Assembly (NCBI RefSeq): GCF_014836325.1
Contig: NZ_JACSQZ010000001.1
Coordinates: 1-64,000 of the forward strand
Origin: Clostridium gallinarum
GTDB taxonomy: Bacteria; Bacillota; Clostridia; Clostridiales; Clostridiaceae
DNA length: 64,000 nt
Reading direction: 5' to 3'
How positions within the stretch are numbered: the first letter of the stretch is position 1; every line of letters begins with the position of its first letter. The position numbers and the translations under genes were made by a program. Below the pieces are notes generated by a model that ran no database searches, had not been told where the DNA came from, and saw nothing but the letters and a program-made list of their open reading frames with translations. Below are positions 54,282 to 64,000 of the stretch, piece after piece.

Positions 54282-56118
54282 ATATAATTTTAACTTTATA
54301 ATATCTTAGCCAGTTATTAATTTGAATTAAATATGCAATCATTTGAGGTCCTGTCATAAGCTGTCCAAACCATGGTGTTTTATATGAAGTTCCTTTTGTA
54401 TCAACTATTTCTTTAATTTTATTTTTATCTATTATATCTAAAATAGGTGATGTTTTATTTTCTAATATTTCATTCATTATATTACAAACATAATCTGTAT
54501 ATATTGGATTATGTGTCTTTGGATATGGACTCTTCTTTCTATATATTATATCTTGTGGTAATATTCCCTCTAAGGATTTTCTTAATAATCCTTTTTCTCT
54601 TCCATTTAAAAGTTTTATATTTGATGGAATATTAAATGCATATTCTACTATTTTATAATCTGCAAATGGAACTCTTACTTCTAAGCTATTTGCCATACTC
54701 ATTCTGTCTTTTCTATTTAATAAATTTACCATAAACCATCTTAAGTTTAAATAAAATAACTCCCTCATTCTATATTCTAAAGGATTTTCTCCTTCTAAAT
54801 GTGGAACTTCCTTTAAAGTATCTACATAAGCTGAGTTAGCTACTTCTTCTATTTTTAAATTCTTTAATTCTGGACTTAATATTTCTCTTCTATCACTTAC
54901 AAATCTTGACCATGGAAAAGTTTTAGCATTTATCATATCTTCATTAGTAAACCATGGATATCCTGCAAATAATTCATCTGCACATTCTCCAGATAATGCA
55001 ACTACAAAATCTTTTTTAACTTCTTTACAAAATAGATAAAGAGATGAATCTACATCTGCCATTCCTGGTAAATCTCTTCCTATTAATGCATCATCTAAAG
55101 CAGTTACTAACTCCTTATGATTTAAAACAACATTTCTATGGTTACTTCCTATATATTTAGCCATAACTTCTGCATAATATTTATCTGAAGTTGGCTGAAA
55201 TAATGATGATTTAAAATATCTTTCATTATCTTCATAATCTATTGAATAAGTAGTTAAAACTTTATTCTTCTTTTTATATTCCTGTGCTGCAATAGCTGAA
55301 ATTGCTGAAGAGTCCAATCCCCCTGATAAAAAAGTACAAAGAGGTACATCCCCTACCAATTGTCTTTTTATAGAATCTGTAAGAAGTTCTCTTACATGCT
55401 CAACTGCTTCCTCTTCACTTTCTCTAAAATCTTCTGCTTTAAGTTTCCAATATATATCCTTCTTTATTCCATTTTCATCAACAATTATATATTGAGCAGG
55501 CTTAACTTCCTCAATATCCTTATATAATGTTTTTCCTGGTATAATAGCTGGTCCTAAAGCAAATAATTCTGTTAATCCATCTTTATCTACAATTGGTTCT
55601 ACATATGGATGTTTTAATAATGCTTTAATTTCTGATCCAAAAATAAAAGTATCATTTTTATAACTAAAGAATAATGGCTTAACACCCATAGCATCTCTTG
55701 CAAGTACTACTCTTTTTTTATCTTCATCATAAATAGCAAATGCAAAAATACCATTAAATTTAGAAATAGCATCTATTCCCCATCTTATATAAGATAAAAG
55801 TAAAACCTCTGTATCTGAGTATCCTTGAAATTTATACCCATCATTTAATAATTCTTTTCTTATATCTTCAGTATTATATAATTCTCCATTATATACAAGC
55901 ACATATTCTTTTCCATTAACAGACCTTTTCATAGGTTGACTACCACCCTCTGGATCAACAACTATTAGTCTTCTATGTCCAAACATAATATTATTAGATA
56001 CATACATGCCTTCTGAGTTTGGTCCTCTATTAATTAAGGTATCTGTCATGTCTTTTAAAATATTATTTTCTTCTTTTATATTCTTCTTAAAATTAATAAA
56101 TCCTGTTATTCCACACAT
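54280..56118 (-). CDS. asnB: Asparagine synthase (glutamine-hydrolysing)
   Basis: A 612-residue AsnB. The N-terminal glutamine amidotransferase starts MCGITGFINF with Cys2 as nucleophile after removal of Met, and has GHRRLIVVD and YNGELYN. The synthetase domain starts about residue 235 with PP-loop FLSGGLDSSAISA. It makes asparagine from aspartate and glutamine. Length fits the AsnB1 group. No partner genes in operon. Confidence 0.95.
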   Translation of the reverse strand: MCGITGFINFKKNIKEENNILKDMTDTLINRGPNSEGMYVSNNIMFGHRRLIVVDPEGGSQPMKRSVNGKEYVLVYNGELYNTEDIRKELLNDGYKFQGYSDTEVLLLSYIRWGIDAISKFNGIFAFAIYDEDKKRVVLARDAMGVKPLFFSYKNDTFIFGSEIKALLKHPYVEPIVDKDGLTELFALGPAIIPGKTLYKDIEEVKPAQYIIVDENGIKKDIYWKLKAEDFRESEEEAVEHVRELLTDSIKRQLVGDVPLCTFLSGGLDSSAISAIAAQEYKKKNKVLTTYSIDYEDNERYFKSSLFQPTSDKYYAEVMAKYIGSNHRNVVLNHKELVTALDDALIGRDLPGMADVDSSLYLFCKEVKKDFVVALSGECADELFAGYPWFTNEDMINAKTFPWSRFVSDRREILSPELKNLKIEEVANSAYVDTLKEVPHLEGENPLEYRMRELFYLNLRWFMVNLLNRKDRMSMANSLEVRVPFADYKIVEYAFNIPSNIKLLNGREKGLLRKSLEGILPQDIIYRKKSPYPKTHNPIYTDYVCNIMNEILENKTSPILDIIDKNKIKEIVDTKGTSYKTPWFGQLMTGPQMIAYLIQINNWLRYYKVKII

Positions 56119-56236
56119 AATTATCCTTCCTTTTTTATTACCCTATATTTATAGTTATATGTGTAGCTTTTGACAATCGTGATTTAAAAATACTATTGAG
56201 TAATGGAAATTTATATCTACTGTCATATTAGTATAT

Positions 56237-56276
56237 AAAAAAGTACTATCACCAAATTCGGTAATAGTACTTTTTT
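56237..56276 (-). terminator. Terminator of the bgl operon
   Basis: AAAAAAGTACTAT / ATAGTACTTTTTT stem, inner CACCAAATTCGGTA loop. Confidence 0.8.
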
Positions 56277-56279
56277 ATA

Positions 56280-57716
<1,437 letters not shown>

Positions 57717-57732
57717 TTAGTTACCTCCATTT

Positions 57733-59610
57733 TTAATGAACTACTTTTATAATAGTATTTCCTTTATTTATTGATTTATTTTCTATAACAATAACATCTT
57801 TTAAATCACTTGTATTAGTTACTAAAACTGGTGTTACTGTACTATAACCTTCACTTTTTATTCCTTCTATATCAAATGAAACAAGCTTTTGTCCTTTAAC
57901 AACCTTATCTCCTGAATTTATATGAACTTCATAATACTTCCCATCTAGTTCTACTGTATTTAATCCAATATGTATTAATATTTCTGCTCCACTTTCTGAT
58001 ACTATACCTATAGCATGCTTAGTCGGAAAAATTGTTGTTACTGTTCCATTTACAGGAGATATAACTTCTCCAACTTCTGGAATAATACCTAATCCAGCTC
58101 CTACCGCTCCTGATGAGAAAACTTCATCATCTACTTCTGATAAATTAATTTGTTCTCCTTTAATAGGTGAAACTAATTCCTCTACTTCTTTTTCATCTTT
58201 TGAACCTTCTAAATTTAATTCTTTTTCCATATTCTCTTTAACTGAGTTTTTACTTTCTTCTTCCATTTCTTTTATCTCTTCATCGCTAAGTCCAAAGAAA
58301 TAAGCTAATATTGTTCCTATTACTAAAGCTGTTCCTACTCCTAAAACATATCCTAAAAATGGAGTATAAACTGGTGCTGAGAAAATATTATGGAAAACAT
58401 AAGCATTACATGTTACTCCAAAAGCTCCACATATAGCTCCACCAATACCTCCTGCTATAGCTAAAATAGGAATAGTTCTTCTATACTTTAATATAACACC
58501 ATAAATAATAGGTTCAGTAACCCCTGCTAATATTCCAGTAATACTTGTTGATCCAGTTAAAGATCTTAATTGAGTATGTTTTTTAGATTTTAAGAATAAA
58601 CCTAAAGCTATACCAATTTGAGCAAATACTGCTGCAACTGCTGCTCCTTCTATTGGGTCTCCACCTGTAGTATTAAGATTTTGTAATGTTATAGGAGTAA
58701 ATCCCCAGTGAAGTCCAAATATAGCTAAGAAAGGCATTCCTGCACCTAAAACTATACCTGCTAATAAGTTACTTCTTTCAATTAACCACATTACAGAATT
58801 AGAAATAATATTACCTACATTAGTTCCAAAAGGTCCAAATAAAATAACTGTTAAAGGAACCATAATTAATAATGCAAACATTGGTACTAAGAATAATTGT
58901 AAATCTTTTAAAATTATCTTCTTTAATAATTTATCAACCCAATAGTAAATAAATATTGATACAAATATAGGGAATACACTTGATGCATAATCAATAGGTT
59001 TTACATTTACTCCTAAAAAGTCTACAATCCCTTCTGCTCCAATTAAAGCTGTATAACTTGGATCTAAAAGAGCTGCACCAATAGCTCCTCCAACAAACAT
59101 ATTAGCCCCAAGCTTTTTAGCTAAGGTTATTCCTAAGAATACAGGTAGTAAGTAAAATACTCCATTACCTGCTGCTGATAATATAGCATAAGTACTTGTT
59201 GTATCTGACATTAATCCAAAGGATGTTAGTACAGTTAATAGTGCTTTTACCATTCCTGCTCCTGCTAACGCTGGTATTAATGGTGAAAATGCACCAGAAA
59301 TAGTTTCAAAAATCATAGATATTATAGATACCTTTTCTCCTTTTTCAGTAGAAGATGATTCATTTAATCCAAGCTTCTTTATAATAGTAGCAAAATAATC
59401 AGAAACCTTATTACCAATTACTACTTGATATTGTCCTCCACTATTTACAACAGATAATACATCCTTCATTTTTTCTAATTCTGCCTTATTAGGTATTGAT
59501 GTATTCTTTAGTTTAAAACGTAATCTAGTAGCACAATGTACTAAACTTACAATATTATCTTTTCCTCCAACTAACTTTATAATTTCTTCGGCTTCTTTTT
59601 CAAACTTCAT
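57733..59610 (-). CDS. bglP: PTS beta-glucoside transporter, EIIBCA
   Basis: About 625 residues from ATG 59610, AGGAG eight bases upstream. EIIB (1-90) with phospho-Cys in LVHCATRLRFKL; EIIC (about 100-450) with ten helices; EIIA (about 490-625) with phospho-His in AEILIHIGLNTVELDG. It imports and phosphorylates aryl-beta-glucosides. Expression depends on the RAT/terminator directly upstream and LicT. Confidence 0.95.
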   Translation of the reverse strand: MKFEKEAEEIIKLVGGKDNIVSLVHCATRLRFKLKNTSIPNKAELEKMKDVLSVVNSGGQYQVVIGNKVSDYFATIIKKLGLNESSSTEKGEKVSIISMIFETISGAFSPLIPALAGAGMVKALLTVLTSFGLMSDTTSTYAILSAAGNGVFYLLPVFLGITLAKKLGANMFVGGAIGAALLDPSYTALIGAEGIVDFLGVNVKPIDYASSVFPIFVSIFIYYWVDKLLKKIILKDLQLFLVPMFALLIMVPLTVILFGPFGTNVGNIISNSVMWLIERSNLLAGIVLGAGMPFLAIFGLHWGFTPITLQNLNTTGGDPIEGAAVAAVFAQIGIALGLFLKSKKHTQLRSLTGSTSITGILAGVTEPIIYGVILKYRRTIPILAIAGGIGGAICGAFGVTCNAYVFHNIFSAPVYTPFLGYVLGVGTALVIGTILAYFFGLSDEEIKEMEEESKNSVKENMEKELNLEGSKDEKEVEELVSPIKGEQINLSEVDDEVFSSGAVGAGLGIIPEVGEVISPVNGTVTTIFPTKHAIGIVSESGAEILIHIGLNTVELDGKYYEVHINSGDKVVKGQKLVSFDIEGIKSEGYSTVTPVLVTNTSDLKDVIVIENKSINKGNTIIKVVH

Positions 59611-59645
59611 ATAAAGATCTCCTTTCAAAACTTAAAAATTTATAT

Positions 59646-59796
59646 AAAAAAGACCTAAGCTTATTAGAAACACATATTATCCATTAAAATGAATATATAG
59701 TGATGTACAAAATATTTTTATACATTTTGAAAGTACATCAATACTTATATGTTAATCTCTTAAACTTAGGTCACGCCTGCTAACCAGTAACGATCC
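59646..59796 (-). promoter_or_regulatory. RAT antiterminator and terminator before bglP
   Basis: Minus strand: ribonucleic antiterminator GGATCGTTACTGGTTAGCAG then GCGTGACCT (59768-59796). Overlapping it is a long terminator with GACCTAAGTTT pairing to AAGCTTAGGTC followed by TTTTTT (59646-59776). The BglG-type protein binding the RAT should prevent the terminator. Confidence 0.9.
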
Positions 59797-59805
59797 TACA
59801 AATAT

Positions 59806-60648
59806 TTATTTTTTATTACTTATTGTTGATAATCTATTTAAATGTAAGGTTAAATAAAGTAATTCATTTTCACTAACATCCCAATTGTAGGTTTTCTCTA
59901 AAAAGTTCTTTATTTTTTCTGCACATTTAAAATCATCTTTATATTTAATCTTTACTAATTCTAATAAAGAGGTATCTACATCTACAGCTTGATTTTTTAA
60001 CTGCCTATCTATAAAACAACGTAAATGAGCTATAAATCTAGTATTATCAAAAGAGTACTCATTCATATCTATTCCATAGTTATATTTTATTATATCTAAT
60101 ATATTATCTATTATTTTAGTTACTAATAAAGTTTCTTCCATATTAGCTGTTTCTAAATGAGCATTAGCAAAATGTAATGCTATAAAGGCAGCTTCAGAAT
60201 CTGGAATATCCTTATTAGTCTTTTCTCTTAAATACTCAACTGCTTTCTTCGAAAACTTATACTCATCTGGATATATTTGCTTTATTTCATACTGTAGAGG
60301 ATTTCTAAAAAATAATCCTTCATCAATTCTCTTAAGCATATAACTAATATGATCTGATAATGTTATTAAAATATTATCATTTAACTTATATCCTATACTT
60401 TCTTTTCCCATTTCTATTATTTCACTCGCAAGCTCTATATGCTTTAATGGTATCCTATCTAATAATGTATACAGTTCATTTAAAGATTCTTTATTATTAA
60501 AAATAAATCTTTTTTCTATTTTGCTAGTATCTATTAAATCCTTAGGATACTTATTAAACCCAATCCCCTTACCCATAACAATTTGTTCTTCTTTAAGATC
60601 ATTTACAACAAGTACAACATTATTATTAAATACCTTTTTAATACGCAT
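59806..60648 (-). CDS. licT: BglG-family transcription antiterminator (LicT-like)
   Basis: A 280-residue antiterminator. The CAT RNA-binding domain (1-55) starts MRIKKVFNNNVVLVVNDLKEEQIVMGKGIGF. PRD1 (about 65-170) and PRD2 (about 172-280) carry the phosphorylated His residues (KHIELASEII, LSDHISYML; IAHLRCFIDR, LTLHLNRL). It binds the two RAT sites, its own and that of bglP. PTS phosphorylation adjusts activity to substrate. Confidence 0.95.
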   Translation of the reverse strand: MRIKKVFNNNVVLVVNDLKEEQIVMGKGIGFNKYPKDLIDTSKIEKRFIFNNKESLNELYTLLDRIPLKHIELASEIIEMGKESIGYKLNDNILITLSDHISYMLKRIDEGLFFRNPLQYEIKQIYPDEYKFSKKAVEYLREKTNKDIPDSEAAFIALHFANAHLETANMEETLLVTKIIDNILDIIKYNYGIDMNEYSFDNTRFIAHLRCFIDRQLKNQAVDVDTSLLELVKIKYKDDFKCAEKIKNFLEKTYNWDVSENELLYLTLHLNRLSTISNKK

Positions 60649-60768
60649 AATACCTCCATAATGATAAAAATCAACCTTAATCTTAAATAATTATTTAAAT
60701 TATTTATAAATCCATAAAAATATGATTTTTAAATAATAAAAAGTTTTTTATAACCTTATTTATTATAT

Positions 60769-60864
60769 AAAAAAGCGACCTAAATAAGGATATGCCAATA
60801 TCAACACTAATACATATCTCTTAATTTAGGTCACGCCTGATTAAACATTTATCAGTAACGATCC
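60769..60864 (-). promoter_or_regulatory. RAT antiterminator and terminator before licT
   Basis: Minus strand: GGATCGTTACTGATAAATGT then TTAATCAGGCGTGACCT (60828-60864), with a longer loop than the bglP RAT. The terminator is GACCTAAATTAAGAG ... ATTTAGGTCGC plus TTTTTT (60769-60838). LicT therefore controls its own synthesis as well. Confidence 0.88.
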
Positions 60865-60882
60865 ATATCATATTATGACTAA

Positions 60883-60911
60883 ATTATATTTAAAAACTCT
60901 TTATTTGTCAA
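60883..60911 (-). promoter_or_regulatory. Promoter of the licT-bglP-bglA operon
   Basis: Perfect TTGACA (60906-60911), 17 bases, TATAAT (60883-60888) on minus. Strong constitutive initiation fits control by antitermination downstream. Confidence 0.85.
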
Positions 60912-61047
60912 TGTAAATATTTACTTAAATATAAATTAAAGAATTTTTTATATATTATCTTTCTAATTTTTTATTAAGTCTCTCATATAATCTTAATATT
61001 TTTATCATTATCAACTTAATTCTATCTAATAAAATTTATGCATCTAA

Positions 61048-61099
61048 AATAATTATAATAAAAAAGAGCTATAAAAGCTCCATTTTTATTATAATTATT
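61048..61099 (-). terminator. Long terminator hairpin after the HAD gene
   Basis: AATTATAATAAAAA-GAGCT pairs with AGCTC-TTTTTATTATAATT around an ATAAA loop. Confidence 0.7.
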
Positions 61100-61904
61100 T
61101 ATCTAATATAAACTTTTCTATTGCCTTTGCAACTCCATCATTTTCATTTGAATCAGTTATATAATTTGCTGCTTCTTTAACTTCATCAAAAGCATTAGCC
61201 ATTGCTACACCAAGCCCTGCATATTCAATCATATGAAGATCATTTCCTGCATCTCCAAATGTAATAACTTCTTCTTGCTTTATACCTAGATGCTTAGCTA
61301 ACATTTCAACACCTACACCTTTGTTAACTTCTTTATTTAAAAACTCTAAGAAATAAGGAGTACTTCTTACAACTGTGTATTTTTCAAAAACTTCTTTTGG
61401 AAGTTTTTCTATAGCTGGTCCTAAAATTTCTGGCTCATCAATCATCATTATTTTTACAATTACTTCATCCTTTGAAATTGTATCAAAATTAATTTCATGA
61501 ATATCTATATTATTAATACTAGCTTCAACTTCAGTATACTTGCTATTTTTAGGAGTTATTAATCCTTTAGTTTCTGAAAAAGCATGAATATTAACTTTTA
61601 ATTCATCACTTAATTTTTTTAGATAATGTAAGTCCTCTCCAGTTAATGCTATTTTACCAATAACGTCTTTATTTAAAGTTTTTTGAACTAAAGCTCCATT
61701 ATAACTAAGTACATAATCTTTATCAGTATACATATTTAATTCTTCTAAATATCTAGATACACCTTCTATAGGTCTTCCAGTTGCTAAAACTACTGTTACA
61801 TCTTTTTCTCTAGCTGATTGAATAGCTTTCTTAGTTCTTTCTGATATTGTTTTATCTTCCCTAAGCAAAGTCCCATCCATATCAATTGCTACTAACTTAT
61901 ACAT
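61095..61904 (-). CDS. Cof-type HAD phosphatase (YidA-like)
   Basis: A 269-residue HAD phosphatase. Motif I VAIDMDGTLLRED with Asp8 and Asp10; motif II VLATGRP; motif III with Lys in NKGVGVEMLAKHLG; motif IV FGDAGNDLHMIEYAG. The C2B cap sits between. It resembles YidA and related sugar-phosphatases. Belongs to a different subgroup from that at 17152. Substrate unknown. Its promoter region contains a decayed head of the dispersed repeat. Confidence 0.9.
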   Translation of the reverse strand: MYKLVAIDMDGTLLREDKTISERTKKAIQSAREKDVTVVLATGRPIEGVSRYLEELNMYTDKDYVLSYNGALVQKTLNKDVIGKIALTGEDLHYLKKLSDELKVNIHAFSETKGLITPKNSKYTEVEASINNIDIHEINFDTISKDEVIVKIMMIDEPEILGPAIEKLPKEVFEKYTVVRSTPYFLEFLNKEVNKGVGVEMLAKHLGIKQEEVITFGDAGNDLHMIEYAGLGVAMANAFDEVKEAANYITDSNENDGVAKAIEKFILDK

Positions 61905-61984
61905 TTCATTCCTCCATTTATACTTAAATTCATATTTATCTTATTTCAATTATAGCATAACTTATAACACTTCAAAACTAAAGT

Positions 61985-62036
61985 ATGGAAATTATAAAAA
62001 TCCTATTTCTCTAATTAAATTTTTATAATTTCCTAA
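61985..62036. repeat. Head-to-head pair of repeat head boxes
   Basis: GGAAATTATAAAAA (61988-62001) and TTTTTATAATTTCC (about 62020-62033) are perfect inverted copies, 18-20 bases apart. On minus the first continues ATACTTTAGTTTTGAAGTGT then TATAA, matching the head and first arm of the dispersed element, without core or closing arm. Confidence 0.6.
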
Positions 62037-62055
62037 GAATAAATGAAAGTTAATA

Positions 62056-62325
62056 TTATTTATCAAATTCAATGTATGACTTTAACAATTTGCTAAAACC
62101 ATTTGCTTTTAATATATTAAAAATAACTCCTATTACTTCATAACTTGAAGTTATCAAAGAATCTTTTCTAGTTTTTTCTAACATTTTTGTTATATCAGAA
62201 ATTATGATATTTAAATCTGATTCATTTAACATTGATTCGCTATCACTTGCAGCATTTTCAATACTAGTTTTTATCTTATTTCTATCAAATATTTCTATTC
62301 TTCCATCTTTTTTTATTATTTTCAT
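62056..62325 (-). CDS. Stand-alone ATP-cone domain protein
   Basis: An 89-residue protein made only of an ATP-cone: IKKDGRIEIFDRNKIKTSIENA, central acidic helices, and VIGVIFNILKANGFSKLLKSYIEF. ATP-cones normally sit in ribonucleotide reductases and NrdR and bind ATP or dATP. NrdR's zinc ribbon is absent. The ATG at 62325 (GGAG eight bases upstream) is right after the GGDEF/EAL stop, so it is cotranscribed. It may act as a nucleotide sensor for that protein. Confidence 0.75.
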   Translation of the reverse strand: MKIIKKDGRIEIFDRNKIKTSIENAASDSESMLNESDLNIIISDITKMLEKTRKDSLITSSYEVIGVIFNILKANGFSKLLKSYIEFDK

Positions 62326-62326
62326 T

Positions 62327-64000
62327 TTACTCACTCCTTTCTATATTATTAAAATCTATTATAAAATATTTAAAGCTATTAAAATCTATTGGTTTGCTTA
62401 TATAAAACCCTTGTATACTATCACAATTAATTTTTCTTAATAATTCTAATTGGCTTGATATTTCTACCCCTTCACATACTACATTAAGACCTAGTGTATG
62501 AGATAGATTAATTAAAGTTTCTATAATTGATAGAGTTTTTCTATCATTCTCTAAGCTCTTTAATAAACTTCTATCTATTTTTAAAGTATCTAAAGGTAAA
62601 ATCTTAATATAATTAAAAGAAGAATATCCAACTCCAAAATCATCTAAAGCTATTTGGAAGCCTAAATTTCTTATCTTATTTAGTATCCCTACTGTAAAAT
62701 CAATATTATCAATAATTTCATCTTCAGTTATTTCCAGTTTTATTGATTTTGGATTAATTTTTTCTTTAGTTATTATTTTAACTAGTTTTTCAATAAAATT
62801 ATTTTGTTTAATTGCAGCATAAGAAATATTTATGGATACTTTAAATTCATCTTCCCCAAGTTTATACATTTCATTACAGCATTTACAAGCTTCTTCTAAA
62901 ACAAATTCATCAAGCTTTATTATATCTCCTGTTTTTTTAGCTAATGGAATATATTTTGCTGGAGAAATAATTCCCTCTTCCTTATTCCATCTAGTTAATG
63001 CCTCTGCTCCAACTATTTTCTCTTTAGTTACATCATATATTGGCTGGAAATATACTTCAAATTCTTTATTTTCTATTGCAGAACTTAAACTACTTTGCAT
63101 ATTAATTTCTTCCAACATTTCTTCAGAAAAAACTTTATTTTTATTTCCACCTTCTTCTTTTGATCTATACATAGAAATATCCGCATATTTAATTAATGTA
63201 AAGACATTGTCTCCATCTGCTGGATATGAACTTATTCCTATACTAGCTTTTAAGTTGAAAGTGTTATTTTCAATTTCAAACTCTTCATAAAGAATTCTTT
63301 GTATTTCATTTGCCAAATTCTTTATTTCTCTTATACTATCTTTCCCCTTTTTAACTACTAAAAATTCATCTCCACCTAATCTTCCTACTGTAATTTTATT
63401 AATTGAATCCATATTAAAAGTATATTTTAACGAAAGAAGCTTATCTGCTACTATCCTTAAAACTTCATCACCTGTATTATGACCTAAGGTATCATTTATA
63501 TTTTTAAAATCATCTATATCTATAAAATAAATACTAAATTCTTCTTCATTTTTTATAAGTTTAATTAAATATTCAAACAAATTATATCTATTTAATAAAT
63601 TGGTTAAAGTATCATAATTGGCTAAATAAGTTAATTCCTCTGAATGCTTTTTTATATCTGTTATATCATTAATTATAATAGAAAAATATCCCTCATTAAG
63701 TGAATATATAGAAATAACTCCCCATTTATCTCCTATTATATTTAATTCCTTTGTAATACATTCTGACTTAGTCCTATTTATTCTTTTTAATACGCTTACA
63801 ATATTTTCTTTATCTATATTATATTCTTCATATAATTCTGAAAATTTTTTATTGATAATTTTCTCTCTTTCTTGGCAAAAAAAAGCACTTGCTGCATAGT
63901 TAATATCTATTACTATACCATCAATATAATTTCCTTCTTCATCTACTATAGCTTTTAAATGAATAAATGAATTGGACATTATATTTAAAAGATTTGAATA
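62327..64000 (-). CDS. PAS-GGDEF-EAL cyclic di-GMP enzyme (5' end outside window)
   Basis: At least 550 residues; the frame stays open to the right edge, and the ATG at 63979 has no ribosome site, so the true start is probably outside. PAS-like domain about 1-110; GGDEF domain (about 120-280) with intact VGRLGGDEFLVV and IDIDDFKNINDTLGH; EAL domain (about 295-545) with GAEALTRW, KLEITE, ALDDFGVGYSSF and VVCEGVE. No RxxD inhibitory site is seen before GGDEF. Both synthetic and degradative activity are thus possible. Confidence 0.9.
   Translation of the reverse strand, partial: YSNLLNIMSNSFIHLKAIVDEEGNYIDGIVIDINYAASAFFCQEREKIINKKFSELYEEYNIDKENIVSVLKRINRTKSECITKELNIIGDKWGVISIYSLNEGYFSIIINDITDIKKHSEELTYLANYDTLTNLLNRYNLFEYLIKLIKNEEEFSIYFIDIDDFKNINDTLGHNTGDEVLRIVADKLLSLKYTFNMDSINKITVGRLGGDEFLVVKKGKDSIREIKNLANEIQRILYEEFEIENNTFNLKASIGISSYPADGDNVFTLIKYADISMYRSKEEGGNKNKVFSEEMLEEINMQSSLSSAIENKEFEVYFQPIYDVTKEKIVGAEALTRWNKEEGIISPAKYIPLAKKTGDIIKLDEFVLEEACKCCNEMYKLGEDEFKVSINISYAAIKQNNFIEKLVKIITKEKINPKSIKLEITEDEIIDNIDFTVGILNKIRNLGFQIALDDFGVGYSSFNYIKILPLDTLKIDRSLLKSLENDRKTLSIIETLINLSHTLGLNVVCEGVEISSQLELLRKINCDSIQGFYISKPIDFNSFKYFIIDFNNIERSE

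Overview
The window is a 64 kb, very AT-rich stretch of chromosome with low-GC Firmicute gene organisation. Short intergenic spacers carry strong GGAGG-type ribosome binding sites, near-consensus TTGACA/TATAAT promoters and U-tailed hairpin terminators. The gene set fits a cluster I Clostridium: a reverse-rubrerythrin head, separate GlnRS and GluRS with a T-box on gltX, a cobalamin-riboswitch uptake operon, PTS fructose and beta-glucoside operons and Rpn-type PD-(D/E)XK genes. I cannot name the species from sequence alone. Most genes lie on the minus strand; glnS, a DUF445 gene, alr and one small membrane gene are on plus.

Layout. 0-1 kb: 5' end of a rubrerythrin-like gene and a PAP2-family membrane phosphatase. 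1.2-12.1 kb: corrinoid region. cobT-cobU-cobS-cobU-like-cobC-cbiB-cobD builds the aminopropanol linker and nucleotide loop. A cobalamin riboswitch then controls btuF-btuC-btuD, a PP-loop (Dph6-like) gene and cobyric acid synthase. No corrin-ring genes are present, so the locus supports salvage or late assembly. 12.2-18.8 kb: fruR-fruK-fruA and a DeoR/HAD pair. 19-23.7 kb: a MacAB-like efflux operon and a CPBP protease. 24-29 kb: glnS, DUF445 and a GH36 alpha-galactosidase. 29.3-32.5 kb: an ECF sigma factor with a DUF4179 anti-sigma-like partner, and rsgA. 33-38 kb: a vanY-vanR-vanS-like cell-wall locus and an unknown 517-residue membrane protein. 38-47 kb: mixed accessory region with a decayed and an intact Rpn nuclease gene, gltX with its T-box, a MntA/HepT toxin-antitoxin pair, acetyltransferases, a HExxH protein and a nucleoside phosphorylase homologue. 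47-52 kb: DUF4173, XRE and DUF2975 membrane/regulator genes and a pentapeptide-repeat protein with a C-terminal membrane-pore-like region. 52-56 kb: divergent mocR/alr and asnB. 56-61 kb: licT-bglP-bglA with two antiterminator/terminator switches. 61-64 kb: a HAD phosphatase, a stand-alone ATP-cone protein and a GGDEF/EAL protein running off the right edge.

The most unusual non-coding signal is a dispersed intergenic element of about 100 bp. It has a TATAATTTCC-like head, two complementary arms whose sequence differs between copies, and a conserved GC-rich core unlike the surrounding DNA. Several copies are arranged head to head. The clearest protein-level oddities are a second CobU-like protein with a broken Walker A motif, a PP-loop ATPase in a B12 uptake operon, the pentapeptide/pore fusion, and an ATP-cone protein directly coupled to a c-di-GMP enzyme.
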